Shown here piece by piece: positions 28,600 to 37,339 of a stretch of 64,000 nucleotides of DNA (position 1 is its first letter; the number at the start of each line of letters is the position of its first letter). The notes beneath the pieces are model-generated. The model did not search any database and was not told the origin of the DNA. It saw only the letters and a program-made list of their open reading frames with translations. Origin of the DNA: Lentimicrobium saccharophilum (lineage in GTDB: Bacteria; Bacteroidota; Bacteroidia; Bacteroidales; Lentimicrobiaceae); the NCBI RefSeq assembly GCF_001192835.1, contig NZ_DF968183.1, positions 310,001-374,000 on the forward strand, written 5' to 3'. Position numbers and translations under genes: made by a program.

Positions 28600-31440
28600 T
28601 TGAATTTAATCAGAACTTTTAAAAATTATCTTCAGCGTAAGAGTATAGCCGATCAGCTGCTCTACGGAATTATGGCTGCTGCCGTTATTTGCGTATTGTT
28701 TATAGGACATTACTGGACTTCACTGGAGACCCGGAGATTTAAGAAGCAATCGGAAGAAATCAGGGATCGTTTTGTCAACAGCAGGATGGATGTCGTAAGA
28801 GATGAAGTTACACGGGCCATCGGATTCATCAATTACAACCGGTCACTTTCAGAGGAAAGAATGAGGTTAGGGCTTAAACAGCGCGTGGATGAAGCCTGGG
28901 CGATTGCTTCAAATATATATGAGGAGAACCGTAAAACCAAATCACGTTCCGAAATAGAAAAACTGATCAAGGATGCCCTCCGCCCGATCCGCTTTTCAAA
29001 TGACCGGGGTGAAATTTTTATTTATACTACCAGCGGAGTCTCTGTTCTGCTGCCGCGCAACAAACATCTTGAAAATATACCCGGCCTTGACTATCAGGAT
29101 CAGCATGGCAATTATGTAGTAAGAAACGAAGTTGAGCTGCTCAGGCAGGTAGACCAGGGATTTATCCATTATTATTCCCCCGGAAAAGATAACCCGGAAG
29201 ATTCCGTGTTGCTTAAAAGTTCCTATATCAGAAGGTTCGCCCCATTCAACTGGTACCTTGGTTCAAAGGATTACCTCGAAGATTTTGAATCTGAAATGAA
29301 GGAGAGGATTCTGGAATACCTTTCTAAAATAAGGTATGGAAACGATGGATACCTCTTTGTCAATACTATTGGCGGTGAAGCCCTGATAACCAACGGCGTG
29401 AAGCATCTGTGGCCTCAGGACATCCGCAAAAGCAATGATTCCAACTGGATAGAGGTATATCAGAAACAGGTTGATATTTATAATACTACCGGAAGCGGTT
29501 TTATTGAATATCAGTTCAGGCGGCTTTTATCCGAAGATTTTGAGACAAAAATATCCTACCTCGGCACGGTAAAAGAGTGGGGATGGATTGTAGGAACCGG
29601 ATTTTATGAAAATGAAATAGAAAGTTTTATCAGGGATAACCGAAAATTGATGGAAGCCCAGATAAGAAGTACCATTGTACATATTGTACTTTCTTTATTG
29701 ATGGTATTGATTTTTATCTGGCTGGTATCACGCTGGATATCCCGGAAATTAGCACAAGGTTTTGCCATATTTAACCTTCATTTCAGAAAGACCGGCCTCG
29801 AGTCAATTGAAATGAACCAGGAAAACCTTGTTTTTTCAGAGTTCAGGGAGTTGGCCGAATCGGTCAATGCAATGACGGAAGAACTGAATAATGCAAGGAA
29901 GTCTCTGGTAAAGGAACGCTCTTTGCTCAGATCGCTGATCGATTCCAGTCCTGACTTTATTTTCTTCAAAGATCTTAACAGCAATTTTGTCGGTTGCAAT
30001 AAAGCTTTTGCTGATTATATCGGCATTGAGGAAAGTGAACTGATCGGCCGCAATGATTACGATTTCTTCCCGAAGGAGGCAGCAGACAAATATCATCAGT
30101 TCGACCGCCAGATCATTGAGGATCATATACCCGTGCGATCAGAAGAATGGATAACATTTTCGGATGGTTCGCGTCGCCTGATGGACACCCTGAAGGTATT
30201 AAATTTCGACAGTGCCGGAAATCCGATTGGCATCGTCGCAATCAGCCGTGATATCTCAGAAAAGGAAGAGATACAGCAGATGTACATAAAGGCTAAAGAG
30301 AAGGCCGAGGAAGCCGACAGGCTTAAAACCGCTTTTCTGGCCAATATGAGCCATGAAATCAGGACCCCGATGAATTCTATCATTGGATTCTCCAACCTGT
30401 TAACAGAAGAGGATCTTACGCCTGAGGACAAGGCCGAATTTATCCGGCATATTAACCACGGCAGTGAAACGCTGCTCAGCCTGATCGACGACATCATAGA
30501 TATAGCTAAAATTGAAGCGGGCCAGTTGATGGTTACTTTTGAACCATACAATCTGCGGGAGATGATGGATGAGCTGTACCACACCCATGCTGAACTGTTG
30601 AAAAGAAAGGGCAAAGAACAGGTGAACCTTGTCCTGGAATCGGAACAGTTGCCCGGAGGTGACGTAATTCTCACCGATCCGTTCCGCCTTAAGCAGGTAA
30701 TGACCAATCTGCTCGTCAATGCGGTCAAATTCACCGAAAAGGGGAGCATTACTTATGGCTACAAAGTTTCAGGTGACTTTTTACACTTTTTTGTCAGGGA
30801 TACAGGGATAGGAATTTCACCCGAGGGTATCAAGGTAATTTTTGAGCGGTTCAGGCAGGACAACAGATATGGTGTCAAACATCAGGGGGGAACCGGCCTG
30901 GGCCTGGCCATTTCACGTCATATCGTACAGTTGTTGGGCGGCGATATATCGGTTAGTTCATCCCCGGGAGAAGGCGCGCTGTTCAGTTTTATGATCCCAT
31001 ACAATGCTTATACGGATATTGTTTCAGAAAAAAAGAGAGGCCGCGATTCAACTTTCTCTATGGACTGGAGTTCAAAAACCATCCTTGTGGTTGAAGATAT
31101 GGAATCTCATTATAACTACATCAGGTCGGCCCTTATGAGAACGGGGCTGAATATGGTGAGGGTATCAAACGGCCAGGAGAGTATAGAATGTTGTCTTAAC
31201 GACCACCAGATTGATATTGTATTGATGGATGTGAATCTGCCGGATATGGATGGTTATACCGCAACCAGAAAAATAAAGGCACATCGGCCCGGCATACCGG
31301 TGATTGCGCAAACTGCCTATAATCTGCCAGGAGAAGAGAACAGAAGCAGGGAAGCGGGATGCGATGCTTACATATCCAAACCAGTTAAACTGAAAATTCT
31401 GCTGGATGTTTTGGGAAGTTTTCTTGACAATAAGAAATAA
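28600..31440 (+). CDS. Hybrid sensor histidine kinase (Cache-PAS-HisKA-HATPase-REC)
   Basis: The protein has 946 aa. Domains in order: membrane helix (about 21-42), tandem Cache-type periplasmic sensor (about 45-345, with G-E-I-F-I-Y-T and G-N-D-G-Y-L-F-V), a second membrane helix (about 347-370), a linker, PAS (about 440-560), HisKA with phospho-acceptor H585 in MSHEIRTPMN, HATPase (N box N-L-L-V-N-A-V-K-F, G boxes D-T-G-I-G-I and G-G-T-G-L-G-L), and a receiver with phosphorylated D877 in LMDVNLP. The start is TTG: a stop lies in frame 27 bases before it, and the first in-frame ATG falls inside the membrane helix. No partner regulator is adjacent. Cache domains of this type bind small carboxylates or amino acids. 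Confidence 0.92.
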   Translation: MNLIRTFKNYLQRKSIADQLLYGIMAAAVICVLFIGHYWTSLETRRFKKQSEEIRDRFVNSRMDVVRDEVTRAIGFINYNRSLSEERMRLGLKQRVDEAWAIASNIYEENRKTKSRSEIEKLIKDALRPIRFSNDRGEIFIYTTSGVSVLLPRNKHLENIPGLDYQDQHGNYVVRNEVELLRQVDQGFIHYYSPGKDNPEDSVLLKSSYIRRFAPFNWYLGSKDYLEDFESEMKERILEYLSKIRYGNDGYLFVNTIGGEALITNGVKHLWPQDIRKSNDSNWIEVYQKQVDIYNTTGSGFIEYQFRRLLSEDFETKISYLGTVKEWGWIVGTGFYENEIESFIRDNRKLMEAQIRSTIVHIVLSLLMVLIFIWLVSRWISRKLAQGFAIFNLHFRKTGLESIEMNQENLVFSEFRELAESVNAMTEELNNARKSLVKERSLLRSLIDSSPDFIFFKDLNSNFVGCNKAFADYIGIEESELIGRNDYDFFPKEAADKYHQFDRQIIEDHIPVRSEEWITFSDGSRRLMDTLKVLNFDSAGNPIGIVAISRDISEKEEIQQMYIKAKEKAEEADRLKTAFLANMSHEIRTPMNSIIGFSNLLTEEDLTPEDKAEFIRHINHGSETLLSLIDDIIDIAKIEAGQLMVTFEPYNLREMMDELYHTHAELLKRKGKEQVNLVLESEQLPGGDVILTDPFRLKQVMTNLLVNAVKFTEKGSITYGYKVSGDFLHFFVRDTGIGISPEGIKVIFERFRQDNRYGVKHQGGTGLGLAISRHIVQLLGGDISVSSSPGEGALFSFMIPYNAYTDIVSEKKRGRDSTFSMDWSSKTILVVEDMESHYNYIRSALMRTGLNMVRVSNGQESIECCLNDHQIDIVLMDVNLPDMDGYTATRKIKAHRPGIPVIAQTAYNLPGEENRSREAGCDAYISKPVKLKILLDVLGSFLDNKK

Positions 31441-31442
31441 AA

Positions 31443-31470
31443 AACGGGGCTCAGGCCCCGTTCTTTATTT
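31443..31470. terminator. Bidirectional terminator
   Basis: AACGGGGC at 31443-31450 and GCCCCGTT at 31455-31462 form an 8-bp stem with a TCAG loop. T-runs follow on both strands (TTTATTTTTTT on plus, TTTTTTATTTC on minus). It ends the kinase gene on plus and the small minus-strand gene that stops at 31465. Confidence 0.85.
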
Positions 31471-31644
31471 TTTTGGTTCGTAATAACAAACTTTGGGAGA
31501 AAAGATTTTTTCCTCCGTTTTTAGTTTTTTAATCGCTTTATCGACTTCTTTCTTGTCGATGCCCGTGATTTCGGCAATTTCTCCGCCTTTAAGCGGTTTG
31601 CCGGCTTCTGCCATAGCTTTCAGGATTTTTTCTGCTGTATCCAT
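31465..31644 (-). CDS. Small winged-helix/MarR-like protein, 59 aa
   Basis: A 59-residue frame from the ATG at 31644 (minus) reads MDTAEKILKAMAEAGKPLKG and continues G-E-I-A-E-I-T-G-I-D-K-K-E-V-D-K-A-I-K-K-L-K-T-E-E-K-I-F-S-P-K-V-C-Y-Y-E-P-K-K. Three short helices (about 3-14, 20-28, 30-43) are followed by a strand-like K-I-F-S-P-K-V-C-Y-Y wing, the layout of a minimal winged-helix DNA-binding unit. It lies 18 bases downstream of the DUF1015 stop on the same strand, so it is the last gene of the serine-biosynthesis block. The lysine-rich content and tight context argue that it is real. Its target is unknown. Confidence 0.75.
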   Translation of the reverse strand: MDTAEKILKAMAEAGKPLKGGEIAEITGIDKKEVDKAIKKLKTEEKIFSPKVCYYEPKK

Positions 31645-31662
31645 CTTTAATCGGTTTATTGA

Positions 31663-32910
31663 TTAATCAAGTGTATGAACCACCAGGCCGCTACGCAGCT
31701 TTGGTTCAAACCAGGTTGTTTTAGGAGGCATGATGTTTCCTGTATTGGCAATGTCGATCAGTTGCTGCAACGAAACAGGGTAAAGGGCAAACGCAACCGC
31801 CATTTCTCCGCTGTCAACACGTTTTTTCAGTTCTCCCAATCCCCGGATGCCACCTACAAAGTCAATGCGTTTTGAAGTGCGAAGGTCAGTGATGCCCAGT
31901 ATCTTATCAAGCACCAGATTTGAAAGCACGGTAACGTCAAGTACCCCAATGGGATCGGTATCATTGTAAGTGCCTTCTTTTGCCGTAAGCGAGTACCATT
32001 TTCCGCCCAGATACATGCTGAAGTTGTGCAGAAAAGCGGGTTTATAGATTTCAGTCCCTTTTACTTCAATTACAAATACTTCATGCAGCTTATCCATCAG
32101 TTCGCTTTCGCTGAGTCCGTTCAGGTCTTTGACAACGCGGTTGTAATCGATGATGGTAAGTTGGTCAGACGGGAAATGAACGGCCAGGAAGAAATTGTAT
32201 TCTTCATCACCACGGTGGTTTGGATTGGCCTGCTTTTTCTCATTACCAACCAATGCAGCGGCCGCTGTGCGGTGGTGACCGTCTGCCACGTATGTATAGG
32301 GCACCTTGCTGAATAGTTCAACAAGCCTGCTGATGATTGCTTTGTCGCGGATCACCCAGAAGTGATGTCCGAAACCATCATCCGCTGTAAAATCATACTC
32401 AGGGGCTGATGAATTTACGATGGATGCAACGATGCTGTCTATTTCCTGAACAGCAGGATAGGTGAAAAATACCGGTTCCATATTGGCATTGGTAACCCTC
32501 ACATGTTTCATCCGGTCTTCTTCCTTATCCTTGCGGGTAAGTTCATGTTTTTTGATGATGCCGTTCATATAATCCTCAACACCGGCACATCCGACAAGGC
32601 CATACTGGGTCTTGCCGTTCATAGTCTGTGCATAGATATAAAGGTATTCTTCCCTGTCCTGTAAAAGCCAGCCCTGTTCCCTGAATTTCCTGAAATTTTC
32701 AGCTGCTTTATTGTATACCTGTTCATCATGCTCGTCAATCTCAACGGGAAGATCAATTTCCGGCTTGATGATGTGCAACAGCGAATAGGGGTTGTTATTG
32801 GCTTCAATCCTGGCTTCCTGCGAGTTCAGCACATCATAGGGCCTTGAAGCAAGTTGTGAAGCAATTTCTTTAGGGGGTCTCAGTCCCCGGAATGGTTTTA
32901 ATACTGCCAT
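31663..32910 (-). CDS. DUF1015 family protein
   Basis: The protein has 415 aa and is soluble. It has the typical DUF1015 start (F-R-G-L-R-P-P-K followed by A-S-R-P-Y-D-V-L) and the conserved Y-V-A-D-G-H-H-R-T-A-A-A segment near residue 212, which looks like a metal- or phosphate-binding site. The family is often encoded beside serA/serC in Bacteroidota and clostridia and is suspected of a role in serine or phosphoserine metabolism, but I know of no firm reaction. Here it lies in the same direction downstream of serA, with a four-helix-bundle gene between them. The length and motifs are complete. Confidence 0.85.
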   Translation of the reverse strand: MAVLKPFRGLRPPKEIASQLASRPYDVLNSQEARIEANNNPYSLLHIIKPEIDLPVEIDEHDEQVYNKAAENFRKFREQGWLLQDREEYLYIYAQTMNGKTQYGLVGCAGVEDYMNGIIKKHELTRKDKEEDRMKHVRVTNANMEPVFFTYPAVQEIDSIVASIVNSSAPEYDFTADDGFGHHFWVIRDKAIISRLVELFSKVPYTYVADGHHRTAAAALVGNEKKQANPNHRGDEEYNFFLAVHFPSDQLTIIDYNRVVKDLNGLSESELMDKLHEVFVIEVKGTEIYKPAFLHNFSMYLGGKWYSLTAKEGTYNDTDPIGVLDVTVLSNLVLDKILGITDLRTSKRIDFVGGIRGLGELKKRVDSGEMAVAFALYPVSLQQLIDIANTGNIMPPKTTWFEPKLRSGLVVHTLD

Positions 32911-33094
32911 AACTCAATGATTTTATTTTTGTTGGTTTACAATTCCGCTATGAACTGGCATAATTATAACAATCGCATATCAGCCTCAAAACAGCTTGAG
33001 ACCAATTTGCTTGCTGCCGGCAAAATTATAATTTAATTCAAAAGAAAAAACATCCCCCTGGCCGGGAGAATAAAGAGTATAAAAGGTATAATGA

Positions 33095-33505
33095 TTAATC
33101 AGTATCTTCCAGGTTGAGGTCAGCTGCCCGCTGAAGTGATCCGATCAGAGCACCGATCATCTTGGTCATTTCCATCAGTTGCCCGCGCGATTCCTCAACA
33201 TCTTTCTCACTTAAATACTTTAGCTTGCCTGCAAGTGTGGTGAATACCACACATTCCCTCACCGCACTTTTGGCCATCTTTAAATAATAGATAAACTGAC
33301 TCTTATTTCTGGCTGATCCTTCCGATATATTCAATGCAATTGCCTGGGCCGACAGATTAAACCTGGTCCCGACACCTGCGGCGCCTTCATCCGGAAATTC
33401 TTTACTTTTGATAATCAGCCATTCAATGTAATCCAATGCTTTATGGTATATTCTTAAATCTTCAAATCTAAAGAATGTTACCGCTTTTTCGAGTTCGGAA
33501 TCCAT
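33095..33505 (-). CDS. Four-helix bundle protein (S23 / 23S rRNA IVS-like)
   Basis: The protein has 136 aa. It matches the four-helix bundle family originally found in 23S rRNA intervening sequences: F-E-D-L-R-I-Y-H-K-A-L near residue 14, the central N-L-S-A-Q-A-I-A-L-N-I-S-E-G-S-A-R, then K-S-Q-F-I-Y-Y-L-K-M-A-K-S-A-V-R-E. In free-standing form it is widespread in Bacteroidota and of unknown role; a tie to RNA or diversity-generating systems is suspected only for some relatives. Here it sits between serA and the DUF1015 gene without rRNA nearby, possibly as a later insertion in that operon. Confidence 0.85.
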   Translation of the reverse strand: MDSELEKAVTFFRFEDLRIYHKALDYIEWLIIKSKEFPDEGAAGVGTRFNLSAQAIALNISEGSARNKSQFIYYLKMAKSAVRECVVFTTLAGKLKYLSEKDVEESRGQLMEMTKMIGALIGSLQRAADLNLEDTD

Positions 33506-33637
33506 TGGCGAAAGTTTGTTGGTTAATATTGAGTGTATTTAGTTTAATTTTGGTATGGTAAAAAGCTGATATCAGGTAAAAACCTGATTTACGGGAATAA
33601 TCCTGATCAGTACTATTCCCGTAAACAGGGAACGTAA

Positions 33638-34561
33638 TTATTTGTTTACCTGGAAAGTGGTATTTCCGTTTTCGAAGAAATCAATGATCTGACGGGCTGC
33701 TGCAAGTCCAGCATTCACGTTTGCTTCTGAGGTCTGTGCCCCCATCTTTTTGGGTGTAAAGAAATAACGGCCGGCATACAATGATTCAAACTGGTTTTTT
33801 AAATCCGGCTCAATATCACTAAGATACTTAAAGTCAGGCCTTTCTTCGAATACCCTTAATAAACCCTCTTCATCAATTACCTCCTTACGGGCGGTATTCA
33901 CCAACGTAGCGCCTTTTGGCATTTTCATCAGTAAATCGTAGCCGATAGATTTTTTTGTCTGCGCATTGGCAGGGATGTGCAGGGAAACATACTGGCATTT
34001 ACCGTAAAGTTCTTCTGCAGAAGCAACCGGCTGAACACCGTCGGCAAGCATGGTATCGTTGTCAACATAGGGGTCAAAGGCAAACACATTCATCCCAAAG
34101 CCCTTTGCAATTAAAGCAACATATTTGCCGACATTTCCATAAGCGTGAATCCCCAGGGATTTTCCCCTGAGTTCGGTTCCCGAAGATCCGTTGAAACTGT
34201 TTCTTGCCATGTAAACCATCATACCCAAAGCCAATTCAGCAACTGCATTTGAATTTTGTCCGGGTGTGTTCATGGCTACAACCTTATGCTCAGTGGCAGC
34301 ATTCAGGTCGATGTTGTCGTATCCGGCTCCAGCCCTTACAATGATCTTCAGCTTCTTTCCGGCTTCAATCACCCTGCGGTCAGCGATATCACTGCGGATA
34401 ATCACCGCATCAACATCTTCAACGGCCCTTACAAAATCTGCATGATCAGCGTACTTCTCTAGCAGAACCAGCTCACAGCCGGCATCTTCAACAATCTTCC
34501 TGATCCCATCCACAGCAATCTTGGCGAATGGCTTGTCAGTAGCAACAAGAACTTTTTTCAT
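33638..34561 (-). CDS. serA: D-3-phosphoglycerate dehydrogenase, short Bacteroidota type
   Basis: The protein has 307 aa. It oxidises 3-phosphoglycerate to 3-phosphohydroxypyruvate, the first step of serine synthesis. The NAD domain has G-I-H-A-Y-G-N-V-G (about 137-145). The catalytic Arg and Glu are R225 in TARKE and E251 in DIEPD. The position of the usual catalytic His (TPH) reads T-P-K271-K272-M-G-A-Q-T, so His is replaced by Lys. The same change is, as I recall, seen in other Bacteroidota SerA proteins, so it is a clade feature and not decay. There is no regulatory ACT domain. serC, which often accompanies it, is not in this window. Confidence 0.88.
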   Translation of the reverse strand: MKKVLVATDKPFAKIAVDGIRKIVEDAGCELVLLEKYADHADFVRAVEDVDAVIIRSDIADRRVIEAGKKLKIIVRAGAGYDNIDLNAATEHKVVAMNTPGQNSNAVAELALGMMVYMARNSFNGSSGTELRGKSLGIHAYGNVGKYVALIAKGFGMNVFAFDPYVDNDTMLADGVQPVASAEELYGKCQYVSLHIPANAQTKKSIGYDLLMKMPKGATLVNTARKEVIDEEGLLRVFEERPDFKYLSDIEPDLKNQFESLYAGRYFFTPKKMGAQTSEANVNAGLAAARQIIDFFENGNTTFQVNK

Positions 34562-34710
34562 AACAGTGTAGTTTTAAAATAGTGTATAAAAATAAAGAGT
34601 AAAATTGTCCTAAACAAATTTCTGGTAAAAATAATGTTCGTATCCGGTCAAAACAGTTAAAAAGTGTTCGTAAATGAACAAACCGACGTAAAAAAAATGG
34701 CAATTTTTCC

Positions 34711-35352
34711 CTAATTATTGACTTTATTGTAATGTTTAAGCTGTTGTATCCCGGCCTCCGAAAGCGGCATTGCCCTAAAATTACTGCGAAGGATTATACT
34801 GCAGGCAAGTTCAAAAAAAACAGCTTTCTGAATGGTGCCGGCATAGCCATTACCACAGACTACCTGCCCGTGATTCCGCATCTGAACGATGCTGCTTTCC
34901 TTCATTTCAGCGGCTACTGCTTCAGCCAGCATCTGCGAACACGGCATAATAAAAGGTACGTAACTGATTTTACCGATATAAACCGGGACTTCGATAATGA
35001 CATTGTAATCCGGCACTGCGTCCATACATGCAAGGGTGGTGGCTGCAGGGCCCTGAAAGTGCAGGATGGTGTCAATGTCCGGTCTGCATGTCATGATTGC
35101 CCTGTGCATTGCCGACTCCCCCGAAGCCTTTCTTCCGTTAAGGATTTCACCGTTTCCGATCCGGAGATGCGCAATCTGGTTTTTACCCAGTTGACCAAGC
35201 CAGGAACCAGTTGCTGATATAAGCATGCTTTCACCATCAACCTTATGCGACAAATTCCCGCTGCTGCACAAAACCAGCCCGAGCCGCTCCGCTTCATGCG
35301 CCCAATGGATGAAGCTTGTTATCTCTTCTTCGGGTAGAGGATGAATGATCAT
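34711..35352 (-). CDS. Class II aldolase/adducin family protein
   Basis: The protein has 213 aa and is cytoplasmic. It has the class II aldolase fold: early G-L-V-L-C-S-S-G-N-L-S, the glutamate segment A-S-G-E-S-A-M-H near residue 80, and a late R-N-H-G-Q-V-V-C-G (about 163). The zinc site of fuculose- or ribulose-phosphate aldolases has an HxH pair; here the first motif reads L-H-F-Q-G, so only one of the two His residues is kept. The enzyme may bind metal differently or have another activity. It stands alone upstream of serA on the same strand, 149 bp away. Confidence 0.78.
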   Translation of the reverse strand: MIIHPLPEEEITSFIHWAHEAERLGLVLCSSGNLSHKVDGESMLISATGSWLGQLGKNQIAHLRIGNGEILNGRKASGESAMHRAIMTCRPDIDTILHFQGPAATTLACMDAVPDYNVIIEVPVYIGKISYVPFIMPCSQMLAEAVAAEMKESSIVQMRNHGQVVCGNGYAGTIQKAVFFELACSIILRSNFRAMPLSEAGIQQLKHYNKVNN

Positions 35353-35570
35353 TTGTACTTCCTGTTATTAAGTATAATTTCAATTGTGTAAAATTGCAAA
35401 AAATAGGATCAGTAAATATCAAAATGAAATAATTATTTCGGGGTAATGAAGCAGGGTGTGATCAGGACAATTGGTAAAAATACCGGACCAGGTGTTGCCG
35501 AAAATCATGATCTGTTTCGTGCTGCCACAAAACTTGAAAAATCTGATAAGCGGTTTGTAATAAATTTCTT

Positions 35571-35578
35571 TACCTTTG
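35571..35578 (+). promoter_or_regulatory. -7 box for the small barrel gene
   Basis: TACCTTTG fits TAnnTTTG and lies 21 bases before the ATG at 35600. No -33 TTTG is found at the usual spacing. The position favours the ATG over the TTG at 35576 inside the box. Confidence 0.5.
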
Positions 35579-35599
35579 GAATTGAAAAAAAACAGCGCA

Positions 35600-36328
35600 A
35601 TGAAAAAAATCCTCTTGTTTCCATTTTTTATCCTGGTACCGGTTCTGATTCAGGCTCAGCCCTGGTTTGATGTGGGTTTAAAGGGAGGTGTGGGGACCTC
35701 TTTTATGTATAATTCCCAGGTGTTTGAAGACCAGCTAGTCGTGCATAAATTTATGCCGGGCTATGCTTTTGGTGCAAAACTGGGCTTTAATTTCATACAG
35801 GAACACCAGATTACTTTTGATGTAATGAAGTCTACGTTCAAACAGGGATTTACATACAGACCTGAGGGCTGGCAGGAGAGTACCGATGCCCTCCGCGAAA
35901 TCACAGTTGACGGACTTGACCTTTTGCTCATGTACCGGGGCAACAGGAACGGCACCTATTTTGAAGTCGGGCCTCAATGGTCAACCTACTCAAAGGTTAA
36001 ATACAGTGATAATGGGGGTGATTATTTGTCTCCGCTCACGTCGGACCAGCTGGTGGCAAAGAGCAATTTCGGCCTCGCAATGGGTTTTGGAGGCTACATT
36101 GTCGGAACCGACAATTTTGGTATCACCACCGGACTCAGGTTTAATTACATGTTCAACGACCTGGCCAGCGCCGAAGGACGGGATGCAAATTTCCCGATTA
36201 TGCAACCTACCGGTAAAACAAACATTACCCATAATATAGGTATTATGTTTGTGATGGAAATGAACTTTGACTTCGGATATCTCGTAAGCCCCACTTGCGG
36301 TGAACGAAAAAAACTCTTCGTCTTTTAG
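35600..36328 (+). CDS. Outer-membrane beta-barrel protein (small porin family)
   Basis: 242 aa from the ATG at 35600. A Sec signal of about 20 residues ends in LIQAQ. The mature protein has about eight amphipathic strands with glycine and aromatic girdles (V-G-L-K-G-G-V-G-T-S-F-M-Y, A-F-G-A-K-L-G-F-N-F, N-F-G-L-A-M-G-F-G-G-Y) and fits the outer-membrane protein beta-barrel (OMP_b-brl) group of Bacteroidota. Its function is unknown. A strong terminator follows. Confidence 0.78.
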   Translation: MKKILLFPFFILVPVLIQAQPWFDVGLKGGVGTSFMYNSQVFEDQLVVHKFMPGYAFGAKLGFNFIQEHQITFDVMKSTFKQGFTYRPEGWQESTDALREITVDGLDLLLMYRGNRNGTYFEVGPQWSTYSKVKYSDNGGDYLSPLTSDQLVAKSNFGLAMGFGGYIVGTDNFGITTGLRFNYMFNDLASAEGRDANFPIMQPTGKTNITHNIGIMFVMEMNFDFGYLVSPTCGERKKLFVF

Positions 36329-36347
36329 AAGGGAATGTACAATATTA

Positions 36348-36388
36348 AATGCCGCCGGTTCTCAAAACAGATCCGGCGGCATTTTTTT
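36348..36388 (+). terminator. Rho-independent terminator after the small barrel gene
   Basis: An 11-bp perfect stem, AATGCCGCCGG at 36348-36358 and CCGGCGGCATT at 36373-36383, has a 14-nt loop and ends in a run of seven Ts. Confidence 0.9.
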
Positions 36389-36412
36389 GTGAAAGAGTTT
36401 AAGAGATCGCTC

Positions 36413-37336
36413 TTATTCAGTGAGTCCCAGAATAGCGGTTACCGGCAAATGATCAGAAAGGTAGAACGTCCATTTCCTGAAATCGGATATCTGGTGCCTG
36501 AGTACCCTGAATTCGTATGTGGCAAAGATAAAATCGATCTGATCTTTGGCCCCAGTCTGATCTGAAAAACCGATAAAAGTATAATCCGGTCCGGTAATTT
36601 CTGCCCCCGCTTTTTTCCTCGTATCTGTAAATACATTTTCGTTGTCAGCCCAGGTCAGTATTCTGTAAGCCCTGTGTTTGTCGGTTACATTGAAATCGCC
36701 GGTAAGGATTACCGGCAGTTTCCCTGCAAGGCTGGCCGATTTCCTGATTATCAGCGCGGCACTTTCAATCCTGGCTGTATCGCCCACATGGTCAAAATGT
36801 GTATTCATCATAAGAAATTTCCTGCCGGTTTTCTTGTCCCTGAATACTGACCAGGTAACAACGCGGTTGCAGGCAGCATCCCACCCTCTGCTCCCCGGCT
36901 GATCCGGAGTTTCCGACAACCAGAAAGTACCTGAATGCAGAGACCTGAATCGCGATTTTTTATAAAAAACAGCACTGTATTCTCCTGCTCTTTTGCCGTC
37001 ATCTCTTGCAACGCCAATGGATTTGTAGCCTTTCAGTCCATTTCTGAGATCTTTCATCTGGTTGTGCATCGCTTCCTGCACCCCCAACAAATCAGGGCTT
37101 TCACCCATGATCAGGTCACACACCCCGCTTTTTCTGAATTTCCATTGGTTCTGGCCGTCAGCCGGTGTATCCAGACGGATATTCCAGCTCATGACTTTTA
37201 TTTGTCCGGGTTGCTGGGCCGGTAGTGATATGGGAAACATGATTCCCGCAAGGAGGAAAAGCAGGAAGAAAAGCATTCTGGTGATGGGAAGTTTTAAGGT
37301 CACGCTCATGACGGATACTTTTAATAATGGATGCAT
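36413..37336 (-). CDS. Exported endonuclease/exonuclease/phosphatase family protein
   Basis: The protein has 307 aa with a signal peptide or anchor ending near L-P-A-Q (about residue 41 from this start; ATG codons at 37336, 37312 and 37309 are alternatives). The EEP fold is shown by V-M-S-W-N-I-R, the metal-binding E in L-G-V-Q-E-A, N-T-H-F-D-H, T-G-D-F-N-V-T, and the final S-D-H-L-P-V. Exported members hydrolyse phosphodiesters or sugar/inositol phosphates; DNA need not be the substrate. The start lies 3 bases after the stop of cutC, so the two genes are cotranscribed. Confidence 0.85.
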   Translation of the reverse strand: MHPLLKVSVMSVTLKLPITRMLFFLLFLLAGIMFPISLPAQQPGQIKVMSWNIRLDTPADGQNQWKFRKSGVCDLIMGESPDLLGVQEAMHNQMKDLRNGLKGYKSIGVARDDGKRAGEYSAVFYKKSRFRSLHSGTFWLSETPDQPGSRGWDAACNRVVTWSVFRDKKTGRKFLMMNTHFDHVGDTARIESAALIIRKSASLAGKLPVILTGDFNVTDKHRAYRILTWADNENVFTDTRKKAGAEITGPDYTFIGFSDQTGAKDQIDFIFATYEFRVLRHQISDFRKWTFYLSDHLPVTAILGLTE

Positions 37337-37339
37337 AAA

